From: JABCPE02 sp963509715
GTDB taxonomy: Bacteria > Bacteroidota > Bacteroidia > Flavobacteriales > Weeksellaceae
Direction: 5' to 3'
DNA: 43,312 bases
Assembly: GCA_963509715.1 (NCBI GenBank)
Contig: CAUPCB010000012.1
Span: 1-43,312 of the forward strand
Shown here: one piece after another, positions 6,890-13,500 of the stretch
How positions within the stretch are numbered: position 1 is the stretch's first letter
How the letters are laid out: every line of letters starts with the position of its first letter
The notes under the pieces: generated by a model
Seen by the model: only the letters and a program-made list of their open reading frames with translations
Database searches by the model: none
What the model was told of the DNA's origin: nothing
Made by a program: the position numbers and the translations under genes

Positions 6890-7696
6890 ATGAAAAAATT
6901 AGTTTTATCTATTTTGATGGGTATGTGCCTTTTGTCTTGTTCTAGTGATAGGAGTGATGATGGAAGTGTAAGTACATCAGTTACACTCCCTATAAAAATG
7001 GAAACTATGGATGAGGATGGGGAAAAGATTTATCATGATTTATCTTATGATGGAGATAAATTAATAGAAAGTAATGGAAGATATGAAGAATCAAGTGATA
7101 GGTTAAAATCTACTATTGTATATAAAGGAGATAAAATAGTATCTATTAAAGAAGAAGATGGAGAAATCACTGAGTATGAATATAGAGAAGATGGAAAACT
7201 ACTCTATTCTAAAAAAACAAATATAGATCCAGTAACTGGCTACGGTACAGAAACTTATAGATCTTATAGTTATGCAAGAGGTGGAGAAATAATTGTAAAC
7301 CAGAGTTATAAAGTTAATAATGGTAGTCTTTTAAATGATACAATAAATAGTACTATTGTTTATACATTAAAAAATGGTAATATTTCTAAACGAGAAGAAA
7401 AAGCTACTAATGGGTATGGAAGTACTAATATTACAATAACTATATTTGAGTATGATGATAAAAAAACGCCATTTAGAAATGTAAGAGGCTTATCTGCCTT
7501 ACATTTAGAAGAGGGTTACGCTGTAGGTACTAACAATGTTACTCGTGTGGAGCAAACTATAAATGGCTCTAAGAATGTAACTAATGTTTCTTATGAGTAT
7601 AACGCAGATGGCTATCCAACCAAAAGAATAGCAAGACAATCATATACTACAAGAATACCACCAGAAATGATAGATATCTATATTTATAATAGATAA
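6890..7696 (+). CDS. Secreted lipoprotein with YD-repeat-like strands, unknown function
   Basis: The 268-residue protein starts with a lipoprotein signal peptide: MKKLVLSILMGMCLLSC, with lipobox LLSC and Cys17, followed by a Ser/Asp-rich linker. The rest consists of repeated short beta-strand units with alternating Tyr (DLSYDGDKLIESNGR, ITEYEYREDGKLLY, VSYEYNADGYPTKRI) like the YD repeats of RHS proteins, seen in many Bacteroidetes surface lipoproteins. No enzyme motif was found. The absence of Asp/Glu at +2 (sequence CSSD) leaves final placement in inner or outer membrane open. It is AT-richer than the flanking housekeeping genes and lies downstream of RNA element 1. Confidence 0.8.
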   Translation: MKKLVLSILMGMCLLSCSSDRSDDGSVSTSVTLPIKMETMDEDGEKIYHDLSYDGDKLIESNGRYEESSDRLKSTIVYKGDKIVSIKEEDGEITEYEYREDGKLLYSKKTNIDPVTGYGTETYRSYSYARGGEIIVNQSYKVNNGSLLNDTINSTIVYTLKNGNISKREEKATNGYGSTNITITIFEYDDKKTPFRNVRGLSALHLEEGYAVGTNNVTRVEQTINGSKNVTNVSYEYNADGYPTKRIARQSYTTRIPPEMIDIYIYNR

Positions 7697-7700
7697 AAAT

Positions 7701-7729
7701 AAAAGCCTCCCTATTTTTGGGAGGCTTTT
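7701..7729. terminator. Bidirectional terminator after the lipoprotein gene
   Basis: An 11-bp GC-rich stem (7701-7711 with 7719-7729, 7-base loop) is flanked by A-runs and T-runs. It sits between the lipoprotein stop (7696) and the stop of the converging ATPase (7730), overlapping neither. Confidence 0.93.
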
Positions 7730-8866
7730 TTATAAAAAATAAACTTGCTTAAACCAAAGATCAAATACAGGGTCAAGCAGTTCGTATGAGTTTTCTTCTT
7801 TGTGGATTAAATCCTTCTGCAAAAGAATGTTTCTATTTTTGGATACAGATGCGGAAGTTCCCATTTGGTATTTTTCCAAAGTGGATTTAGAAGAAAGCTG
7901 TTTTTCTTTTTTTACCAAAGCCTTTATAAAGTTAATCTGCGTATTGCTGATTTCTTCTATAATCTGCTGGAAAAACGGAATGTTGCTTTGGATTAAACGA
8001 GATAATGCGTTTTTGAAGACATCTTCTGTCACTTCTTTCTCCGTTTCGCTCCAGATGTAGTAAGAGAACTGCTGAACATACCAAGAATGATTTTTCATCA
8101 AATCTGCTATTTTTTCTGCAAATTCTGCTGAAATTTTTTTATTGGTCTTGTTGAAATTTTCTATTATAAAAGGAACCCACTTCTCCTTTTTAATTTTTGG
8201 TAGCAGAAACAAATCTCCAAAGCGGTAGAAAGGCTTGGAGGGTTTGCTGAAAATGTCAGTCATCATGTGTCTTTTGCTTCCATAAAGACAGTAGACCACA
8301 TTTTTCTGCTGCTGCCACACAGATCGCATTTTCTTTTCTAAAGTTTCAAAATCATGATACTGAGCTAGGTTCTGAAATTCATTGATACAAATAATGAATT
8401 TTACGCCTTTTTTTTCTGCTAAAACTTCGGGTAAATTTAGAATTTCGAGGCTGTGTTTTTTAACTTCTTCCCAATCAAAAGAAAGACTAAAATCACTATC
8501 AGGCTGTATGCCAATGCTGATTTTAGGAATGAGATTTTTGAAAACCTCACGGGTATTATTTGCCCATTCTTCCCATTTTGTGGAACTAGCTTTGATGACT
8601 TCTCGTGCGAAAATCTCCAAAAATTCATGCTCTGAATTAGCCGAAAACAGGTCTATTTTTACGGTTTTGTAGCTGGGCTCTTCTTTGTTGATTTCTGCAA
8701 TCGCTTTGGCAACCAATGAAGATTTTCCCCATCTTCTCGGTGAAATGATGATGGTATTTACACCGCTGATTAGGTTTTTTTTTAGCTTTTGCAATTCTTC
8801 TTCTCTATTAGTAAAGGCCTGAAGATTAACAATATGCCCAAAAGAAAAAGGTGATAATTCTCCCAT
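7730..8866 (-). CDS. PF01637-type AAA ATPase with altered Walker B
   Basis: The start NREEELQKLKKNLISG, Walker A region SPRRWGKSS (residues 42-50, G47 K48 S49), the WYVQQ motif (262-266) and a C-terminal winged-helix-like end (YELLDPVFDLWFK, about 361-373) match the archaeal-type ATPase family that is widespread in Bacteroidetes. The Walker B strand reads FIICINEFQ, so the usual Mg-binding Asp is Asn162 (codon AAT) while the following Glu is kept. I chose the ATG at 8866, giving 378 residues. The frame is open further upstream, but that extension only translates the palindromic repeats at 8878-8921. The cellular role of this family is unknown. Confidence 0.8.
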   Translation of the reverse strand: MGELSPFSFGHIVNLQAFTNREEELQKLKKNLISGVNTIIISPRRWGKSSLVAKAIAEINKEEPSYKTVKIDLFSANSEHEFLEIFAREVIKASSTKWEEWANNTREVFKNLIPKISIGIQPDSDFSLSFDWEEVKKHSLEILNLPEVLAEKKGVKFIICINEFQNLAQYHDFETLEKKMRSVWQQQKNVVYCLYGSKRHMMTDIFSKPSKPFYRFGDLFLLPKIKKEKWVPFIIENFNKTNKKISAEFAEKIADLMKNHSWYVQQFSYYIWSETEKEVTEDVFKNALSRLIQSNIPFFQQIIEEISNTQINFIKALVKKEKQLSSKSTLEKYQMGTSASVSKNRNILLQKDLIHKEENSYELLDPVFDLWFKQVYFL

Positions 8867-8877
8867 AATTATAAAAC

Positions 8878-8921
8878 TTCCATCTTGGTAACTTACCATT
8901 TGGTAACTTACCATTTGGTAA
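8878..8921 (-). promoter_or_regulatory. Tandem palindromic operator upstream of the ATPase
   Basis: TTACCATTTGGTAA occurs exactly at 8893-8906 and 8908-8921, with a degenerate third copy (TTCCATCTTGGTAA) at 8878-8891. Each is a 6+2+6 palindrome and the period is 15 bp. They lie between a minus-strand -7 element (8924-8931) and the ATPase start (8866), where a bound protein would block transcription. Function as an operator is inferred. Confidence 0.6.
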
Positions 8922-8923
8922 GG

Positions 8924-8931
8924 CAAAAATA
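8924..8931 (-). promoter_or_regulatory. -7 promoter element of the ATPase
   Basis: On the minus strand TATTTTTG matches TAnnTTTG. The expected transcript start falls in the first palindrome (8908-8921). No TTTG at 19 bp was seen. Confidence 0.45.
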
Positions 8932-8938
8932 ATAAATA

Positions 8939-9059
8939 ATTTTAATATACAATTATAATATTGTTTCTTAAAACTAAACGCCTCATTTTAAATGGATTTG
9001 TAACCAAAATCAACTCCGAAAATAGAAGGGCGTTTTTGTATATTTGTGCGAGATATTTA
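8939..9059 (+). repeat. Direct repeat R1 (left flank of foreign cargo)
   Basis: This 121-bp stretch, from ATTTTAATATACAATTATAA to TGTGCGAGATATTTA, is matched at 9791-9905 with an estimated 75-80% identity by eye and a few small indels. It ends in a promoter -7 element (9039-9046), and the foreign-looking gene starts 10 bases after the repeat ends. It also contains AAACGCC/GGCGTTT inverted arms followed by T residues. Confidence 0.75.
9039..9046 (+). promoter_or_regulatory. -7 promoter element feeding the foreign-looking gene
   Basis: TATATTTG matches TAnnTTTG, 22 bases upstream of the ATG at 9069. It corresponds to TATCTTTG in R2 and at 6717, so the element belongs to the host repeat, not to the imported DNA. 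Confidence 0.5.
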
Positions 9060-9068
9060 GTATTTTGT

Positions 9069-9737
9069 ATGAAAATCATTTTTAAAGACTATTTAGATAT
9101 TTTTGAAAAATATCCAAATTTAACAAGAGAAGAAAGAAAAGAAAGATATAAGTTATTACAAGAATATGAAAAAAGAAATTATCAAGATGAAATAAATATT
9201 GATGAATTCCAAGATTTTATTAGTCTATATATAGATAAAATAGATATATCTTCACAATTTATTGGAAAATTTTTAGAAGTAATAAAAAATGACATAAATA
9301 ATGGTGGAACTTTTGCTTTAAAATTTTTAATTGGAGATAAAGATGAAAATGATAATTATCTTAAATTTTTTAGCTTACTTTATGATGAATTTGGTGACAG
9401 AATTAATTTAATAAATAAACTTTTAGAAAAAGAGCCAGATTATTTACCAGCTATAAAGCAAAAATATACGATTTTATCAAATTATATAGATTTTTCTATA
9501 CATGAGATGCCTTGGGGACTTTTACTTGATAAACCTATTTCAGAAAAAAATGCAAAAACAGAAGCTTTAGCTGATTTAGAAGAGTTTTCAAAATTGTCAA
9601 AAAAGTTAGGAAAAGACAATGAAGAATATATAGAAGATTGTAGAATTTACTATAATGCTTGGTTTGATTTTTTAGATAATAAAGATAAATACAAATCTTA
9701 TGAGGAATATTTAGAAAAAAATAATATAGAATATTGA
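9069..9737 (+). CDS. Hypothetical protein, probably horizontally acquired
   Basis: I do not recognise this 222-residue protein. It is soluble, acidic and helix-rich, with no signal peptide, from MKIIFKDYLDIFEKYPNLTR to KSYEEYLEKNNIEY; the WGLLLDKP segment and the YYNAWFDFLDNKDKYKSYEEYL end look like bacterial immunity-type or orphan proteins, which is only an impression. Base composition is extreme: three sampled 60-base lines have 12, 10 and 17 G+C, well below the flanks. It is followed 14 bases later by a Shine-Dalgarno motif and the start of pyrF, a non-Bacteroidetes arrangement. The frame is open upstream to 8961, but that part lies in repeat R1, so ATG 9069 is preferred. Confidence 0.75.
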   Translation: MKIIFKDYLDIFEKYPNLTREERKERYKLLQEYEKRNYQDEINIDEFQDFISLYIDKIDISSQFIGKFLEVIKNDINNGGTFALKFLIGDKDENDNYLKFFSLLYDEFGDRINLINKLLEKEPDYLPAIKQKYTILSNYIDFSIHEMPWGLLLDKPISEKNAKTEALADLEEFSKLSKKLGKDNEEYIEDCRIYYNAWFDFLDNKDKYKSYEEYLEKNNIEY

Positions 9738-9738
9738 T

Positions 9739-9744
9739 AAGGAG
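9739..9744 (+). promoter_or_regulatory. Shine-Dalgarno motif AAGGAG (foreign style)
   Basis: AAGGAG lies 7 bases before the ATG at 9752. The host genes in this window start after A-rich sequence instead, so this motif marks the segment as coming from an organism that uses Shine-Dalgarno initiation. Confidence 0.75.
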
Positions 9745-9751
9745 TGTAGAT

Positions 9752-9850
9752 ATGAAAAAAGAAGTTATAATAGCACTTGATTTTCCAACCATTTTAATAT
9801 GCAATTATAATATTAAAAAAACTAAATGCCTTGTTTTACTAGATTTATGA
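9752..9850 (+). pseudogene. pyrF: Truncated start of orotidine-5'-phosphate decarboxylase
   Basis: The first 12 residues, MKKEVIIALDFP, match the N-terminus of type I OMP decarboxylase (last step of UMP synthesis), including the ALDFP strand with the substrate-binding Asp. From the codon after CCA the sequence is host repeat R2 and translates as unrelated residues to a TGA at 9850. The fragment therefore marks the right-hand junction of an insertion and cannot be functional. The style (MKKEVIIALDF, AAGGAG, very low GC) fits Fusobacteria or Clostridia; the donor is an inference. Confidence 0.65.
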
Positions 9851-9905
9851 CCAAAATCATCAGCCAAGATAGAAGTAGGTTTCGTATCTTTGTGCGAGAT
9901 ATTTA
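9791..9905 (+). repeat. Direct repeat R2 (right flank of foreign cargo)
   Basis: This is the partner of R1, starting ATTTTAATATGCAATTATAA and ending TGTGCGAGATATTTA, and it leads straight into RNA element 2. Its last 45 or so bases also resemble 6685-6735 upstream of RNA element 1. The cargo between R1 and R2 is 731 bases (9060-9790). Confidence 0.75.
9885..9892 (+). promoter_or_regulatory. -7 promoter element of RNA element 2
   Basis: TATCTTTG, identical to 6717-6724, ends one base before the first paired base of the second RNA element. A near-complement (CAAGATA) 13 bases upstream repeats the back-to-back layout seen at pth. Confidence 0.55.
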
Positions 9906-9999
9906 ATGATTAAAAAGAAAGTGTTAGCTTTTATTTTAGTGCTTGGATGATTTTAAAAATCTTGAGCATCAAGTAAAACTAAAAAGTCCTCGCTTTTTT
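9894..9999 (+). ncRNA. Candidate structured RNA, copy 2 (106 nt)
   Basis: This copy has the same length as copy 1 with 10 substitutions. The closing stem is GCGAG (9894-9898) with CTCGC (9989-9993), then six T; two outer pairs present in copy 1 are lost. The rod is retained: TTAG/CTAA, TTTTATTT (9929-9936) with AAGTAAAA (9971-9978), and GTGCTT (9939-9944) with GAGCAT (9964-9969), where C-G replaces the T-A of copy 1. The apex can form GATTT/AAATC. A 14-codon frame runs 9906-9950. The adhesin-E-like gene starts 46 bases downstream. Confidence 0.5.
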
Positions 10000-10018
10000 G
10001 TATTTGTTAATCTGTGTT

Positions 10019-10040
10019 TAGGGCTTGGCAGGAAAATAAA
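10019..10040 (+). repeat. Conserved block between RNA element 2 and its gene
   Basis: This is the second copy of the block at 6857-6878 and ends GGAAAATAAA, 5 bases before the ATG at 10046. Its A-rich end is probably the translation-initiation region. Confidence 0.55.
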
Positions 10041-10045
10041 ATATT

Positions 10046-10483
10046 ATGAAAAAAATAGCTTTATTTTTATTTATGTTATTTGCTTTTGTAATGAAAGCAC
10101 AAGAAACACAAGAAACACAAGAAACTTTTTATATAGGAGAAAGATCAAGTGATAAAACAAAGTTTTATATTTATCTACAAACTATAAGAGAATCGGAAAA
10201 ACCAGGTTATATTACAGCGTGGTTTTTGGAAGAATACCCTGTTCTTCAAAAATTACCTAATGGCAAATATTATATGAAGACAAAAGATCATATTCTAATA
10301 AATTGTAAATACAATAAATTTGGAATTATTAATACTATATATTATTCTAAGAATGATAATGTTGTATATAACGGAGAAGGTATTGACGAGTATTTAGTAA
10401 AGGAAGAAGCAATGCCACCTGGTTCTATTGGAGAAGATATGATAAAAGTAGCATGCCTTATTTATGATAAAATCTCTAATTAA
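10046..10483 (+). CDS. Secreted surface-adhesin-E-like small protein
   Basis: The 145-residue protein has a clear signal peptide (MKKIALFLFMLFAFVMKAQ, cleavage probably before Gln19 in the usual Bacteroidetes AQ context). After a QET-QET-QET stretch the mature part shows a pattern I associate with the surface-adhesin protein E family (PF16747): MKTKDHILINCKYNKFGII, a YY..NDNVVY strand, and PPGSIGEDMIKVACLIY with a Cys in each half. That family includes small secreted proteins of unclear biochemical role. It is the last gene of the accessory island and is followed by a terminator shared with mfd. No catalytic motif is visible. Confidence 0.7.
   Translation: MKKIALFLFMLFAFVMKAQETQETQETFYIGERSSDKTKFYIYLQTIRESEKPGYITAWFLEEYPVLQKLPNGKYYMKTKDHILINCKYNKFGIINTIYYSKNDNVVYNGEGIDEYLVKEEAMPPGSIGEDMIKVACLIYDKISN
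10099..10125 (+). repeat. Three tandem 9-bp units in the mature N-terminus
   Basis: ACAAGAAAC is repeated three times without mismatches, giving Gln-Glu-Thr three times right after the signal peptide. Copy changes would keep the frame. Confidence 0.9.
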
Positions 10484-10505
10484 AACCAAGAATAAAATAA
10501 AACCT

Positions 10506-10526
10506 GCCTAAGCATTTTGCTTAGGC
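10506..10526. terminator. Terminator overlapping the mfd stop codon
   Basis: A 9-bp stem (10506-10514 with 10518-10526, loop TTT). The right arm contains the minus-strand mfd stop codon (10521-10523). On the minus strand it is followed by AGGTTTTATTTTATT, a plausible U-rich tract; on the plus strand the T-tract is weak. Confidence 0.75.
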
Positions 10527-13500
10527 TGGCTTGTTTATTGAGCTGAGGAGCTGGTTGATTTCCTCAATGCTTTCCATACTGTCTTTTCGCATGAGCAGCT
10601 GGTTATTTTTCTCTTTCAGCTGGGCTTGGCTTGGGTTTTGTGTCAGATAATTCAGCAGGTGTTTGAATTTTTCACTTTGATAAAATTTGTCCTGTGGATT
10701 GTCTGGGAAATATCCTAAAAATACGCCTTTTTTCATCACTATTTTCTCAAAGCCTATCTCCGCCGCGAGCCATTTCAGTTCCACGGATTTTAGCAAATTC
10801 ACTGCTTCTTCTGGTAGTTTTCCGAAGCGATCTTCCAACTCGTTTTGGAATTTTTCCAGCTCTTTTTTGTTTTCTATTTCGGCAAGTCTTTGGTAGAGGA
10901 GAAGCCTCTCCGAGGTGGAATCTACATAATGGTCAGGCAGCATCAGCTCAAAATCAGTGTCGATATTCACTTCTTTTACCGATTTGAAAAGTTTTTTCCT
11001 GTCTTCTTCATTATTAAATAATTCCTCAAACGACTCATCATCCTGAAGCTCCTCCAAAGCCTCCTGCATAAGTTTTTGGTAAGTTTCAAAGCCCATTTCG
11101 TTGATAAATCCGCTCTGCTCTGCACCGAGTAAATCTCCAGCGCCACGGATTTCCAAGTCTTTCATCGCAATCTGGAATCCGCTCCCCAAATCCGAAAACT
11201 GCTCTATCGCTTCCAGTCGTTTTCTGGCATCAGAAGTTATCATATCATACGGCGGCGTGATGAGATAGCAAAAGGCCTTTCTGTCGCTTCTGCCCACACG
11301 GCCGCGCATCTGGTGGAGGTCTGCAATCCCGAATCTCTGCGCATCATTGATGAAAATAGTATTTGCATTCGGGACATCCACGCCGCTTTCTACGATGGTC
11401 GTAGAGATAAGGACATCATATTTCCCATCCATAAAGTCCAAAACCCTTTCTTCCAGCTCTTTTCCATCTAGTTGTCCATGTCCAGTGATGATTCTGGCAT
11501 CAGGAACGAGCCTTTGGACAAGACCAGTGATTTCCTTTAAATTGTCAATTCTATTGTTAATGAAATACACCTGCCCATCTCTTTGGAGTTCGTAGGAGAT
11601 GGTGTCCCTCAGCGTTTCTTCATCGAAGCCTATCAGTTGGGTTTCCACAGGCTGTCGGTTCGGCGGCGGTGTTTTTATTACGGATAAATCCCTTGCTGCC
11701 ATTAGCGAAAACTGTAGCGTTCTCGGAATTGGCGTAGCAGTCAGGGTAAGCGTGTCTATGTTGGTTTTCAGGGTTTTAAGCTTGTCTTTTACATTTACTC
11801 CGAATTTATGCTCTTCATCAATGATTAAAAGTCCTAAATCCTTGAATTTTACCTTGTCCGAAACCAGCTGATGTGTTCCTATCACAATGTCTATTTTACC
11901 GCTTTCCAAACCTTCCAGCGTTTCTTTTTTCTGTTTTGCCGTTCGGAAACGATTGAGATAAGAAACATTGATAGGAAAATCTTTCAGCCTTTCTGTAAAA
12001 CTCCTAAAATGCTGAAATGCCAAAATGGTCGTAGGAACCAGCACAGCCACCTGTTTGCCATCGGTAGCCGCTTTGAAGGCTGCACGAATAGCGACCTCTG
12101 TTTTTCCAAAACCTACATCGCCACAGATAAGCCTGTCCATAATGGTTTCCGCCTCCATGTCTTTTTTCACATCATGGGTCGCTTTCTCTTGGTCTGGCGT
12201 GTCTTCGTAGATGAAACTCGCTTCCAGCTCATCTTGTAGGTAGGTGTCTGGTGAGAAGGCAAAACCTTTGGAGGTTTTTCTCTGTGCGTAGAGTTTTATT
12301 AAGTCAAAAGCTATTTGTTTTACTTTCGCTTTGGTCTTTTGTTTAAGGTTTTTCCAAGCAGGAGAGCCCAGTTTAGAAAGGGCGATTTCTTTGCCTTCCG
12401 AGCCGTTGTATTTTGAGATTTTGTGCAGAGAGTGAATGCTCACATACAGCAAATCACCGTTTTTATAAGAAAGTTTAAAACATTCCTGCGTTTTGCCATC
12501 GTTATTTACTTTGACCAGTCCCATGAATTTGCCGATTCCGTGGTCTATGTGCGTGATGTAATCGCCAACTTGCAGCTGCATCAGGTCTTTTAAGGTCAAA
12601 TGCTCGGACTTGGCGAAAGAATCTTTGGTTTTAAATCTTTGGTAACGGTCAAAAATCTGGTGGTCAGTATAAACCGCGATTTTATGATGACTATCCACAA
12701 AGCCCTCATGAAGCTCTGACTGAAACGCCGTGAAAAGATGATTAACTGCGTCCTGCTGATGTTCAGTGGCTAAGGTCTCGATGATTTCTGTCAGTCTGTC
12801 TTTTTGCTTCTCGGAAGAAAAGGAAATCCAGACCTCGTAGCCTTGCTCTTTTTTAGTGATTAAATCCTCTATCAAAAGTTCAAAATTCTTGTGAAAACTC
12901 GGCTGTGGAGTTTGGCTCAGCTGAATGGTTATTGATGAAGGACTATTTGAAAAATCAATGGTTCTGAATTTTTGAAAACATCTTGAAAACTCCTCGCTGG
13001 AAAGAAACAGCTCGTGAGGCTCTCGGTGTTTGATGGTTTTGCTCAGTTTATCAAATTGATTTTGAGCCTTTTGGTAAAAGTTTTCAATTTTATCCAAACA
13101 AGAATAAGCGTTTTTGATGATAATCAGGCTGTCCGAAGGCAGCAAGTCAAAAAACGGAACTTTCTCGCCTTGTGTGGAAAGATTGATATTAGAAACCAAT
13201 TGAAACTCATCTACTTTCTCCACGGAAAGCTGTGTTTCTATGTCAAAAGTTTTGATGCTTTCTATTTCATTTCCGAAAAATGTGATTCGGAAAGGTTTTT
13301 CATTTGAATAGGAAAAAACATCTACAATTCCGCCTCGAACCGCGAATTCACCGGGCTCGGAGACAAAATCAGTCAAATTAAAATGAAACTGATTGAGCAG
13401 TTCTTCCGTAAAATCAAAATCCAGTTTTTCGCCCGTTTTTATGCGGTGAGAAATCATTTTGAAATCCTCTTTTTTCAGAACTTTTTCATTCAGAGCAGAG

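Noticed and set aside
8878..8921. Possible CRISPR-like array (15-bp period)
   Set aside because: The units are directly adjacent palindromes without spacers, only three copies, and no cas gene is present.
8867..8926. N-terminal extension of the ATPase (MPYQMVSYQMVSYQ...)
   Set aside because: The extra codons only translate the tandem palindromes and have no family counterpart; the ATG at 8866 fits the family start and leaves a leader.
8961..9068. 36-residue upstream extension of the foreign-looking gene
   Set aside because: It lies in repeat R1 and upstream of the -7 element, so it would not be on the transcript.
7730..10483. Insertion sequence or transposase explaining the island
   Set aside because: No transposase or integrase frame and no terminal inverted repeats with target duplication were seen; only host-type direct repeats flank the cargo.
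11871..12239. Open frames on the plus strand inside mfd
   Set aside because: They are antisense to a well-conserved coding sequence, have no initiation region and resemble no protein.
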